Shown here: positions 26,017 through 35,159 of the stretch, piece after piece
Position numbering within the stretch: the first letter of the stretch is position 1
Layout of the letters: every line of letters begins with the position of its first letter
From: CAVQBP01 sp963723205
Lineage (GTDB): Bacteria; Bacteroidota; Ignavibacteria; Ignavibacteriales; Ignavibacteriaceae
Assembly (NCBI GenBank): GCA_963723205.1
Contig: CAVRQC010000038.1
Location: 1 to 64,000, forward strand
Reading direction: 5' to 3'
Length of the DNA stretch: 64,000 nucleotides
The notes under the pieces: model-generated
Databases searched by the model: none
What the model was told of the DNA's origin: nothing
The model's input: the letters and a program-made list of their open reading frames with translations, nothing else
Translations under genes and position numbers: made by a program

Positions 26017-26562
26017 TTGTATGTGCCTTCAAGAATATTTTTTACAAAAGGGGTAGGCAGACACAAAGAATACCTAAGTTCTTTTGAGCTGGCATTGAGA
26101 AATGCAGGTATTGAAATTTGTAATCTGGTTTCGGTTAGCAGCATCTTCCCTGGCAATTGTAAACGTATAACAAAAGAAGAAGGTTTAAAGGAATTGCTCC
26201 CCGGGCAGATTACTTTTACTGTTCTTGCACGTAATTCTACAAATGAACCAAACCGTTTAATAGCATCTTCAATTGGAGTTGCACTTCCTGCAGATAATTC
26301 GCAATATGGTTATTTATCAGAACATCATCCATTTGGTCAAACCGAAAAAGTTGCAGGGGAATATGCCGAAGATCTTGCAGCAACAATGCTGGCAACTACT
26401 CTTGGTGTTGATTTTAATCCTGATATTGATTGGAGTGAAAGAGAAAATATTTATAAAATGTCTGGGAAAATAGTTCGTTCTTTTAATATTACTCAATCTG
26501 CCGAGGGCGATAAAAACGGATTATGGACAACAGTAATTGCCGCCGGAATATTGCTTCCTTAA
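26017..26562 (+). CDS. pdaD: Pyruvoyl-dependent arginine decarboxylase
   Basis: 181 residues. The proenzyme cleaves itself at a Ser-Ser bond to make the pyruvoyl cofactor; here the site is VSVSS-IFP with Ser41/Ser42. SSIGVALPADNSQYGYLSEHH and the C-terminal WTTVIAAGILLP are typical of the family. The product agmatine leads to putrescine and spermidine. The start is TTG 26017, chosen because AGGAG lies 8 bases upstream. It is 21 bp after tyrS and 18 bp before terC. No agmatinase or agmatine deiminase gene is in view. Confidence 0.94.
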   Translation: MYVPSRIFFTKGVGRHKEYLSSFELALRNAGIEICNLVSVSSIFPGNCKRITKEEGLKELLPGQITFTVLARNSTNEPNRLIASSIGVALPADNSQYGYLSEHHPFGQTEKVAGEYAEDLAATMLATTLGVDFNPDIDWSERENIYKMSGKIVRSFNITQSAEGDKNGLWTTVIAAGILLP

Positions 26563-26580
26563 TAAAATAAGGAATTTAAT

Positions 26581-27528
26581 TTGTACAATGAATTCACTTT
26601 CTGGATAATATTTTCAATTGTTGCTGCAGTTATTATTATAATTGATTTGTATGTAACAGAACATAGAAGCGGTAAAATCGGATTAAAGCGTAGTATAATG
26701 TGGAGCGGTGTTTGGATACTCACTGCTCTTGCTTTTTGTACTGCTATATATTTATTCCTTGAAAAGGGGCATCAAAGAGGATTAGAGTTTTTAACAGGTT
26801 ATTTAATTGAATATTCCCTTTCTGTCGATAATCTTTTCGTATTTTTAATGATCTTCAATGTAATGGGAATATCACAAACCAATCAGCCCCATATATTAAA
26901 ATGGGGAATTCTGAGTGCCGTCGTCTTTAGAATTATTTTTATCCTTATTGGTGTTGGCCTTATAAATCTTTTTCATTTTGTAATCTATATTTTCGGATTT
27001 ATTCTTTTATACGGCTCCTATAAAATGGCATTTGGCAAAAATGATGAAATAGATCTTGAAAAACACCCGATTGTAAAATTTATCAGGAAGTATTTCAATA
27101 TTTTACCTGATTATGATGGGAAAAAATTTTTTGTTAAACAAAATGGGATTATTTATGCGACACCGATCTTCCTTACTCTTCTGCTTATTGAATCTTCCGA
27201 TATAATTTTTGCTGTCGATTCAATCCCGGCTATAATTGCCATAACAAGAGACACCTTTGTAATTATCACTTCAAATATTTTTGCAATTTTAGGACTAAGA
27301 GCTTTATATTTTACATTATCAGGATTAGTTGATCTTTTCGCTTATTTGAAATATGGCGTTGCTCTTATTCTTTTTTATGTAGGCATTAAGATGTTGTTGT
27401 CCAATATAATTCATATTCATACAGGAGTTTCACTTGCAATTATTGGATTTTTACTTATAGGTTCGATTGCCTTTTCTATTGTAAAAAAGAAAAAACATAC
27501 AGAAAGAAAGAAACAGGATAAACGTTAA
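26581..27528 (+). CDS. TerC-family integral membrane protein
   Basis: 315 residues with about nine membrane helices. The acidic intramembrane motifs SVDNLFVFLMIF and IESSDIIFAVDSIPAI with ITRDTFVIITSNIFAILGLRAL are the TerC/Alx signature. Members are implicated in Mn export or metal loading of secreted proteins, and some are near pH- or Mn-responsive RNA leaders; no such leader is visible here. The start is TTG 26581 with AAGG upstream. It ends 63 bp before the convergent thiamine operon. Confidence 0.93.
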   Translation: MYNEFTFWIIFSIVAAVIIIIDLYVTEHRSGKIGLKRSIMWSGVWILTALAFCTAIYLFLEKGHQRGLEFLTGYLIEYSLSVDNLFVFLMIFNVMGISQTNQPHILKWGILSAVVFRIIFILIGVGLINLFHFVIYIFGFILLYGSYKMAFGKNDEIDLEKHPIVKFIRKYFNILPDYDGKKFFVKQNGIIYATPIFLTLLLIESSDIIFAVDSIPAIIAITRDTFVIITSNIFAILGLRALYFTLSGLVDLFAYLKYGVALILFYVGIKMLLSNIIHIHTGVSLAIIGFLLIGSIAFSIVKKKKHTERKKQDKR

Positions 27529-27591
27529 AAGAAAAAAATAATGCTGACGGTCCTTGTATCTATCTTTTTACTGTTTCTTCCGGTAACTGTA

Positions 27592-28983
27592 TCACTCTGA
27601 TTTAACCTTATACATCCCGTAAAGATGAATAAGAACTGCTATTGATAAACCAACAAGCATAGGTTCTATTTCATTTAATATATTCCCTGATAGGAAATTT
27701 TCTCTTATAAAAAACCATAAAATACTTCCTGCCGAAGCTAGCAGCATTTCTAATACGATAAATCTTTTGTGAATTCCGAACTTAGTATAATAAGAACTAA
27801 TAACCGGTAATATTATTCCCGGGATACAAAAAGAACCTATTGTATACCATATTTCTATAACTGAAGGAATATAGTAAGCAAGAGCAATTGACAAAATCCC
27901 TGATATAATTAATCCATAAATTGTAAAGGGTTTCAATTTTTTTTCATTTTTGTTCGCAATCAGTTTAAATATGAAATCCCTTCCTATTGTTGTTCCGCTT
28001 AAGAATAAAAAACTATTCAGAGTTGACATTATCGTTGCAAACAAGGCAGCATAAAAAATTCCCTTTAATCCCGGTCCCAAAACCTTTTCAGCCAGCAGTG
28101 GATATGACTGTACAGGCTGCGCAATGCCGGGTAAAACAGCTCTTGAATATAAGCCGGTACTAGTAGTTAAAAAATCAAATAAAGCCCAGAAAATAATAGA
28201 GATTAGAATTCCCTTTACAGCGACATCACCGGATTTAGCAGCATAACATCTTTGATGAAAACCTGGATCGGCAAAAGTCCATAATGCAATAAAAAACCAT
28301 ACAATAATAAAAATGGGCGATGCTCCACCTGTAATTTTCAAATGATTTACGGGTAAATTGGATGAGAGAAAAGTTACTCCTCCATAATCTGAGTAAGCAA
28401 AAAATAAAATAAGAATAAATCCGCCAAACATAACGAAGAACTGGAATGAATCTGTAAATACATTTGCTTTAAAACCTCCTTGAAGTAAGTATGCTGCTGA
28501 AAGTAATATTCCCAGGATTAGACTAATTAATATTCCCGTTCCAAAAATAAGAGAAATTAAATTTGCAGTCATTAATAAATATGGAGCAGGAGAAACCAAA
28601 ACAAATACAAATACTGCTGAAATCAGTCCCGCTTTTTCTCCATAGACTTCTGTTAATTTATCCGGGATTGTAAATAAAGAAGCATTCCTAATCTTCTTTG
28701 CTAAAAAAAGGGCAAACAGGAAAGCAAATACATAATAAGGTAATCCTTGAGTAAACCAGCTAACAACTCCGTAACGGTAAGTAAACTCCCCTACTCCCAG
28801 AATTCCTCCGTACCATGTAGAAACATTGGTTAAAATGAAAAGAAATAAGCCGACTTTCCTTCCGGATAATAAATAATCATCGGCTTCGGTTCCAAGTTTT
28901 CTTCCGGAAATAAATCCGATGGTAAGAACAGCTAAAAAGAAAATAATTATAACTAAATAATCAGATGTGCTAAAGGAGATCAT
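27592..28983 (-). CDS. SSS-family symporter in the TPP-riboswitch operon, candidate thiamine transporter
   Basis: 463 residues with about 13 helices and the sodium:solute symporter start SGRKLGTEADDYLLSGRKVGL. It is the shorter, permease-like branch rather than the sugar branch. The gene overlaps thiN by 14 bp and is last in an operon headed by a TPP riboswitch and a TonB receptor. This order, outer-membrane receptor then pyrophosphokinase then inner-membrane carrier, is that of known Bacteroidota thiamine uptake loci, where the carrier is usually PnuT. Here an SSS protein takes that place, so thiamine or a precursor is the inferred substrate. Confidence 0.88.
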   Translation of the reverse strand: MISFSTSDYLVIIIFFLAVLTIGFISGRKLGTEADDYLLSGRKVGLFLFILTNVSTWYGGILGVGEFTYRYGVVSWFTQGLPYYVFAFLFALFLAKKIRNASLFTIPDKLTEVYGEKAGLISAVFVFVLVSPAPYLLMTANLISLIFGTGILISLILGILLSAAYLLQGGFKANVFTDSFQFFVMFGGFILILFFAYSDYGGVTFLSSNLPVNHLKITGGASPIFIIVWFFIALWTFADPGFHQRCYAAKSGDVAVKGILISIIFWALFDFLTTSTGLYSRAVLPGIAQPVQSYPLLAEKVLGPGLKGIFYAALFATIMSTLNSFLFLSGTTIGRDFIFKLIANKNEKKLKPFTIYGLIISGILSIALAYYIPSVIEIWYTIGSFCIPGIILPVISSYYTKFGIHKRFIVLEMLLASAGSILWFFIRENFLSGNILNEIEPMLVGLSIAVLIHLYGMYKVKSE

Positions 28984-29623
28984 ATTTTTTTACTGTATTG
29001 TAATCCCTGATTATAAATATTATTCCACCCGTAATTTTAATTTTTGTTGAACTGGTTAGTGCTATATTACTTGTGCTCTCCTTTTCACCAAACGGAAGAG
29101 AAATATTTTTTAAAGGATACTTAAGATCCCTGGAATAAATTTTTGTTTTTTTATCAAATCCATATAAAGAAATTGTTTCACCTGGATAAGTTTTTAATTC
29201 TACTTTACCTGTATATGGTGTTAAAATAGAATTCTCAGCAACAATTATAAGCTTAATCTTATTATAGAATTTGATTAGTATTCCAAGATTGCAGAATGTA
29301 TGATCCAAACGATTTCCTGTAACTCCAAGAAGTACGGATTCAGTAAATTTCTTCTTAATTGCAAACTTAAGACATTTTTCAACATCAGTATCGTTTTGTC
29401 TTTTTATCTGTATAATTTCTGAATTAAATCTGAATTTATTTAACGTCTGCTTATTTATTGAATCAAAATCACCTATTATAAAATCGGGAACAATTTTTAA
29501 TTTACCTGCACTATTTGCACCTCCGTCAGCACAAATTAAGGTCGAAAAATTATTCTTTTTAAGATATTCAATTACAGATTTCTTAGGTGATTTTCCATTT
29601 GCCAGTATGATACACTTTTTCAT
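28970..29623 (-). CDS. thiN: Thiamine pyrophosphokinase
   Basis: 217 residues. It converts thiamine and ATP to thiamine pyrophosphate. Family motifs are CADGGANS, PDFIIGDFDSI, QNDTDVEKC and GVTGNRLDHTFCNL. It traps imported thiamine as TPP, the ligand of the riboswitch at the head of the operon, which closes a feedback loop. The start is ATG 29623. It lies 67 bp after the TonB receptor gene, a gap holding a short palindrome, and overlaps the symporter gene. Confidence 0.95.
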   Translation of the reverse strand: MKKCIILANGKSPKKSVIEYLKKNNFSTLICADGGANSAGKLKIVPDFIIGDFDSINKQTLNKFRFNSEIIQIKRQNDTDVEKCLKFAIKKKFTESVLLGVTGNRLDHTFCNLGILIKFYNKIKLIIVAENSILTPYTGKVELKTYPGETISLYGFDKKTKIYSRDLKYPLKNISLPFGEKESTSNIALTSSTKIKITGGIIFIIRDYNTVKKYDLL

Positions 29624-29663
29624 AATTAATTATTTTGTATAGAGCGATATTATTCGTTTATTT

Positions 29664-29691
29664 GTAGAAAGGTTCTGCAGAACGTCTCTAC
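29664..29691. repeat. Short palindromic element at the TonB/thiN junction
   Basis: GTAGA-aag-GTTCTGCAGAAC-gtc-TCTAC is a 28-bp near-perfect palindrome; with gac in the first spacer it would be perfect. It touches the TonB stop codon. It looks like a dispersed palindromic repeat and may form a hairpin that sets the mRNA ratio between receptor and kinase. Confidence 0.45.
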
Positions 29692-32168
29692 TACAAACCT
29701 ACCTGTATTCCGGTTAAAAAGTTTCTTTCCGCTGCCGGGAAAAACTCGGCACCAATTGCATTAGCAGAATATAATCTATCAAAAATATTAGTCACCTGAA
29801 AAAATATTTTACTCGAATTTAAAGAATTGAAAACTTTAAGTGAATAACTTGCATAAAAATCGGCTGTAAAATAATCATCATTGACGTTATCGCTATAGCT
29901 GACAAATTCCTGGTATTTCTTTAAATATTCGGAAAGTTTTGAATCATAATAATCAGAATAAAACTTGCCGACATATCGTGCCTTCAACTGAACATAAAAC
30001 GGATTTTTATTATAACTTAAACCAAAGTTAAATAAAACATCGGGGAAACCGCCAATCCTGTTGCCGCTTAAATCAATGACGTTATTCTGATCAATGTAGT
30101 AAGTTCCTTTGTTTACATAGTTTTTGCTGAAAGTAAAATTAGATAACAGCGATAAATATAGAGGTAGCTTTACGGAACCGGATATTTCAAAACCCCTGTG
30201 AATAGTACTATTCATATTGCCTGTCACCGGCTGTCCGAAAATATCAAGTTTGCCATTATTTACAATTTCATTATCAAAAATCATATTATAAAAATTCAAT
30301 GAAATATTGAAATCCTTTTTAATAATAGAATATCCTAATTCCAGGTCATTCATCGTTTCAGGTTTTACATAAGGTTCATTAAAATTATAGGAACCGCCAG
30401 CATTCTGAATAAACTGCGGTGTAGAGCCCCATATAGATTCCTCACCCGGATAATATGTTCCTAACCTTGGTTCTCTTGTAACTCTTGCGAAAGAGACAAA
30501 AACATTTTGCTCAGTATTAATTTTATAATTAATCCCTGCTCTTGGATTAAGGTATAAACCATCAATGTTAAAATTGTTATTGTAAAAGCGTTCATTATAA
30601 AACCTGTATTTATGATAAGCCAATTGAATTTCGCCAAGAAAATTCCAGTGAGAATTCAGAATATAAGTTTCATGAATAAATCCGCTGAATATATTTTTTG
30701 CTCCGTTAAAGTAATATATTTTATAACTTTGAGATAATCCTTCCGGAAGGTTTGTACCATAGGCTATACTCCCCAAATGAGTTGAACTGTGTATTCTTAA
30801 CTCGCCCCCGATTATTAATTCACCGTTATTGTGTTTAAAACTGATCTTTGGTATCCAGCCGTATTGAGTATTGTCAACCTCAGCTTTAATTAATAAATCG
30901 GTAGGATTTTGAACAGGATTAAAACCATATTGTGAAGTCAAATGTAATGAGGTTGTATCTAAACCTGAACCATCATAATCAAAAAATCCATTCCCGGTTA
31001 CTAGAAAAAAAGCTGAATTAAATGTTACGGCATCACTTATTTTCAATTGATTTAATAATTCATAATGAGGTTGAGAAAAGTTCTCTATTTCGTCCGGTCT
31101 TCTGTTTACGGTATAAGTAAAAGTATCGGCTTTTGTGTCGGTTTCCCAATAAGAATAATTTGCTCTTCGTAAATTTTTATCTTTGATTGCAAATTTTGGT
31201 AAACCCGTATAAGCTAAACCATCAGCAATTGGTCCGCCATAGAAGTTTATTTGAGTTGTTAAGTTTTTATCATATCGTACAGCTGATAGATAATAAGAAT
31301 CGAATTTAACCCAGGATAGGTTTCTGTATCCGCTGCTTAATGTCCTGGATAATTTTGCATATATGGAATACTTAGCGTCTATTAAACCGCTAGAAAACGA
31401 AGCTGAATATTTCTTGACATTATAACTTCCTATAGATGCAGACAGATTTACCATAGGACCATTTGAAAATGTAGAGGTAATTATATTAATTGAACCTCCT
31501 ATAGCCGGGTAACCAAAAACCCCGGAACCGGCACCCCTTTGTACTTGGATTAAATCTGTGCTTGCAAGAAGATCCGGAAAATCCAGCCAATACACATTAT
31601 GATCTTCCGGATCATTTTGCGGAATTCCGTTTATGGATACTGAAATTCGTCTTTGATCAAAACCTCTGATGCTTAAATAATTATAACCTATTCCGTTTCC
31701 ATTTTCAGAATAAAAAGTTGTGGAAGGAAGTGAGCTCAAGAATTCAGGAACATCTTGGACAGTATATTTTTCTTCTATATCTTTTCTTTTAATTTTACTG
31801 AATGCCAGGGGAGTAATTCCCTCTTTTCCAAGACTCCCTTCAACCAGTACAGTTTGCGACGGAATAATTTCTGGTTCTAGTTTAATCGTCAGTTCAGTGG
31901 GAAGCGGTATGTCTGATACTGCAATAGTTTTTTTATAATAGCCAACAAAGCTTATTACCAGATGTTCACCCTTATCAAGATCATGTTTAAATTTAAAATT
32001 TCCCAAGCTGTCCGTTGAAACTCCAATTACCGGATTTTCTTCAATATAGATATTTGCACCGGGCAAAGGATTGTCAGTATCACTATCTACTACCTTTCCT
32101 ATAATTTCAAGGATTTGTGCCGATAATAAAGAATTTAAAAACAGAAAAAGAATAATTAAGTATTTCAT
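29691..32168 (-). CDS. TonB-dependent outer-membrane receptor, probably for thiamine
   Basis: 825 residues. Signal peptide (1-17), a carboxypeptidase-D regulatory-like domain (about 20-95, GKVVDSDTDNPLPGANIYI), a plug domain (about 115-230, IRGFDQRRISVSINGIPQND and QVQRGAGSG) and a 22-strand-type barrel to the C-terminus. It would import a scarce nutrient across the outer membrane with TonB energy. The TPP riboswitch directly upstream and thiN downstream make thiamine the natural substrate, by analogy with THI-element-controlled receptors in Bacteroidota. AAGGAA precedes the ATG by 6 bases, inside the sequence exposed once the leader terminator is read through. Confidence 0.93.
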   Translation of the reverse strand: MKYLIILFLFLNSLLSAQILEIIGKVVDSDTDNPLPGANIYIEENPVIGVSTDSLGNFKFKHDLDKGEHLVISFVGYYKKTIAVSDIPLPTELTIKLEPEIIPSQTVLVEGSLGKEGITPLAFSKIKRKDIEEKYTVQDVPEFLSSLPSTTFYSENGNGIGYNYLSIRGFDQRRISVSINGIPQNDPEDHNVYWLDFPDLLASTDLIQVQRGAGSGVFGYPAIGGSINIITSTFSNGPMVNLSASIGSYNVKKYSASFSSGLIDAKYSIYAKLSRTLSSGYRNLSWVKFDSYYLSAVRYDKNLTTQINFYGGPIADGLAYTGLPKFAIKDKNLRRANYSYWETDTKADTFTYTVNRRPDEIENFSQPHYELLNQLKISDAVTFNSAFFLVTGNGFFDYDGSGLDTTSLHLTSQYGFNPVQNPTDLLIKAEVDNTQYGWIPKISFKHNNGELIIGGELRIHSSTHLGSIAYGTNLPEGLSQSYKIYYFNGAKNIFSGFIHETYILNSHWNFLGEIQLAYHKYRFYNERFYNNNFNIDGLYLNPRAGINYKINTEQNVFVSFARVTREPRLGTYYPGEESIWGSTPQFIQNAGGSYNFNEPYVKPETMNDLELGYSIIKKDFNISLNFYNMIFDNEIVNNGKLDIFGQPVTGNMNSTIHRGFEISGSVKLPLYLSLLSNFTFSKNYVNKGTYYIDQNNVIDLSGNRIGGFPDVLFNFGLSYNKNPFYVQLKARYVGKFYSDYYDSKLSEYLKKYQEFVSYSDNVNDDYFTADFYASYSLKVFNSLNSSKIFFQVTNIFDRLYSANAIGAEFFPAAERNFLTGIQVGL

Positions 32169-32182
32169 TTTTGATTCCTTTC

Positions 32183-32232
32183 AAAAAAAATAGCCGTTTT
32201 AAATCCGAAAATTTTCTTCGGAGAAACGGCTA
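32183..32232 (-). terminator. Intrinsic terminator of the TPP riboswitch
   Basis: On the minus strand TAGCCGTTT and AAACGGCTA enclose an inner TCCGAA/TTCGGA stem, followed by eight T. The left arm (CCGTTT) can instead pair with the 3' strand of aptamer P1 (AAACGG), giving an antiterminator. The four alternating CCGTT/AACGG segments make the two folds mutually exclusive. Confidence 0.88.
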
Positions 32233-32251
32233 AAATCTCAATTATTCTTTT

Positions 32252-32340
<89 letters not shown>

Positions 32341-32420
32341 TTCAAAATTTATTTATGAACAATTAAAAATTAAATTAAAATTTTTCTCCTATTAATTTAC
32401 TAAAAATTTTTAGAATTAGT

Positions 32421-35036
32421 TTACTTTATCTTTAATTTTTGACCTACAACAATTTTATTACTGCGGATATGATTAATATACTTCAACCTTTTCACCGAAG
32501 TATCATATTTTTGTGCTATGCTGTATAATGATTCTCCCCTTTCAACCATATGAACATATGTAGATTTGCTACTTACACTTTCCGGTAAATCATTAACAGC
32601 TGCATCGGAGTATATTTTTAATGTTTTACCTGCAAAAATTATGTTGCCTCTTAAGTTATTCCAACGCCTGATATCATATGTATGTACTTTATACAGCTCG
32701 GCAATCTCACCGATTGTATCTCCTTTTTTTACCCTGTAATAATTTACATTTGCAGAAGTTTTAACAGTATTATCACCAAGTGAGGAAGTATGTTCGTCAG
32801 TATAAATTGTTAATGTTTGTCCCGCAATTATTCTATTGCTCCTCAAATGATTCCATACCCTTATTTGAGACATAGAGACAGAAAATCTCTCGGCTAATTC
32901 ACTTAAGGTTTCACCTCTTCTTATTCTATACCTGAACTTGGTAGTTTTATCAGAACTATTATCTTTGGAAGCGTATGTAGAAGCATCTTTATTTGTATAA
33001 ATCTTTAATCTTCTTCCCGCATAAATTCTATTGCTGTGAAGGTTGTTCCAGTCTTTTATTGAATTGATATCTACTCCATACCTTGTTGCAATTGAATTAA
33101 GGTTTTCACCATGTCTGATTCGGTGATATACCCAGTAATTCCCGACAGCAGGTGAATTACTTTTAGTAATAGATTTTTCAACAGAAGTTTGATTATCAAG
33201 ACTTGCATAAAAATCTTTTTTATCTTCCGGGACATAAATTGTAAGCGTTTGCCCTATATTGATTGTTTGGGTATATGGAATATTATTCCAGTTTCTGATA
33301 TCGCTTACACGTGTATTAAATAAATCAGCTATCCCTAATAAACTATCCTTTTTCTTGACTCTATACTTTACAGGGACTTTATTTTCAGGAACAACAACAG
33401 TGTTTGAAGAAAAATCAGAGTTTTCAATTATATCTTTAATATTTTCGGGTTTGTTATCTGTTTCATCATCGCTAAATGCAACAACATCATCACTATCATT
33501 GCTATCTTCTGTTATCGAAGTAGTATCTACACCTTTATTTAATGCAAGATAAGGAGATACGTATTCGTTGTTTGAATTTTCATCTTCAGCCGATTCCACA
33601 TTTGTATTATAAGCAAAATCTTTTGCAGAAAAATTGTTTACGGGAATTTTAAGTTCAACACCGGGGTAAATTTTGCTTCTGATTGATATTTTATTTACAT
33701 CGGCTAAATCATGAGTAGAGACTCCATATCTTCTGGCAATCCTTGATAGAGTTTCGCCGCGTCTCACTGTATGCACAAGATAATATCTTTTTGCAGATTC
33801 AGGGATATTAACCAGATTGGCTGCAAGTTGTTGTGACATTCCAACCGGTATTCTTAACGGATATCCTCCCGGAAATGAAGGCGGAGTACTTAACTGTGTC
33901 AATTCAGGATTCATATCCTGCAGAGTTTCCAGGTCGGTTCCAATTGAACTTGCTATATAACTTAATGAAACCGCTTCGTTTACATCATAAGTTTCATATT
34001 TAACAGGTTTTTCATAATTAATATTTGTAAATCCATATTTTTCCGGATTCATTCCAACCACACAAACAGCGATAAACTGTGGTACATAACTTCTGGTTTC
34101 TCTTGGCAGATAACGGCTTATAGTCCAAAAATCATTTGAGCCTGCTCTTCTCATAGCCCTGGTAATTCTTCCTTCACCAGCATTGTATGCAGCTAACGAA
34201 AGATACCAATCACCAAGATCAGCATATAAATCTCTCAAATGTTTAGCGGCAGCAAGAGTTGATTTTTCCGGATTTCTTCGTTCATCATAATAGAAATCAG
34301 ATTGCAAGCCATACAATCTTCCGGTTGATTTAACAAACTGCCATAATCCAACAGCACTTGCCCATGAACGGGCTGTTGGATTTAAAGCACTTTCAACCAT
34401 ACTTAAATAAACAAGTTGTTTTGGAAGTCCTTCATCAGAAAAGATTTTAGTCATCATTGGAAAATACTTACCTGATCTTTCAAGCCATACTCTCATGTGA
34501 GGTCTTCCTCTTGTAGTATAGTAATCGATCCATTTTTCTACTACCGGATTCATTTCAAGTGGTATATCAGCAGGAATAATTATAGATTTTGATTTTTTAT
34601 CTTTTTCCCAATCCATTTGAATTTCAGGCAGGTTTTTCCCCATCCACTCTTCAAGAGCAGCAAAGGAAACTTCCACAGGAACTTCCGGTAATCCATCAAC
34701 AAACTTCCGGTAATCATCTATGATCGATTTTTCAAGTTCAACGTAAGCTTCATTATCTTCAATACCGGGATAATAGCTGAGGTTATTTATAATACGTAAC
34801 GAAGATTCATATTTTTTGACTGTTTCGGAAGTAGGGCTTTTTTCCTGACCAGAAAGCGCGGCAACATAATATTGCCTTGCCTGTTCAAGCATTTCGGAAA
34901 CAATTCCTCCATTTTGCACTTTTATTGAATTTTTCCTTGAACTGTCATTTTTGGTAATTTCTTTATTTCCTCCACAAGAGAAAAATATTAAAGAAAATAA
35001 AGAAATTATCACGATCGGTAAATATCTTTTTCTCAT
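32421..35036 (-). CDS. Lytic transglycosylase lipoprotein with six LysM domains (MltD type)
   Basis: 871 residues. A lipoprotein signal ends at Cys21 (LIFFSCGG). The GH23 transglycosylase domain (about 195-320) has catalytic Glu215 in MVESALNP, GLWQF and LAAYNAGEGR. Six LysM repeats follow, near residues 420-468, 550-600, 645-690, 700-748, 763-810 and 824-871, with a degenerate LysM-like segment at 350-398. Known MltD has fewer repeats. It cleaves peptidoglycan with release of anhydro-muropeptides and is held on the wall by the LysM array. The linkers between repeats are Ser/Asp/Asn-rich. It is a single gene with 123 bp upstream. Confidence 0.94.
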   Translation of the reverse strand: MRKRYLPIVIISLFSLIFFSCGGNKEITKNDSSRKNSIKVQNGGIVSEMLEQARQYYVAALSGQEKSPTSETVKKYESSLRIINNLSYYPGIEDNEAYVELEKSIIDDYRKFVDGLPEVPVEVSFAALEEWMGKNLPEIQMDWEKDKKSKSIIIPADIPLEMNPVVEKWIDYYTTRGRPHMRVWLERSGKYFPMMTKIFSDEGLPKQLVYLSMVESALNPTARSWASAVGLWQFVKSTGRLYGLQSDFYYDERRNPEKSTLAAAKHLRDLYADLGDWYLSLAAYNAGEGRITRAMRRAGSNDFWTISRYLPRETRSYVPQFIAVCVVGMNPEKYGFTNINYEKPVKYETYDVNEAVSLSYIASSIGTDLETLQDMNPELTQLSTPPSFPGGYPLRIPVGMSQQLAANLVNIPESAKRYYLVHTVRRGETLSRIARRYGVSTHDLADVNKISIRSKIYPGVELKIPVNNFSAKDFAYNTNVESAEDENSNNEYVSPYLALNKGVDTTSITEDSNDSDDVVAFSDDETDNKPENIKDIIENSDFSSNTVVVPENKVPVKYRVKKKDSLLGIADLFNTRVSDIRNWNNIPYTQTINIGQTLTIYVPEDKKDFYASLDNQTSVEKSITKSNSPAVGNYWVYHRIRHGENLNSIATRYGVDINSIKDWNNLHSNRIYAGRRLKIYTNKDASTYASKDNSSDKTTKFRYRIRRGETLSELAERFSVSMSQIRVWNHLRSNRIIAGQTLTIYTDEHTSSLGDNTVKTSANVNYYRVKKGDTIGEIAELYKVHTYDIRRWNNLRGNIIFAGKTLKIYSDAAVNDLPESVSSKSTYVHMVERGESLYSIAQKYDTSVKRLKYINHIRSNKIVVGQKLKIK

Positions 35037-35159
35037 TAAGTCTCCATATTTTCAGATTTTCTACAATTTAATATAATAGTTGATTTAAGATTTATCAAGT
35101 AAAAAATTAACTAATTTATACTAATCGCTTTTATTATATACAGTTAGCTATATATTTTT

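Noticed and set aside
33259..33552. 97-codon plus-strand ORF
   Set aside because: Antisense to the low-complexity linker of the LysM protein; Ser/Leu composition is a shadow.
32421..34000. Repeated DNA segments that could suggest a CRISPR or tandem array
   Set aside because: They are diverged LysM codons in one protein frame, with no constant repeat or spacer sizes.
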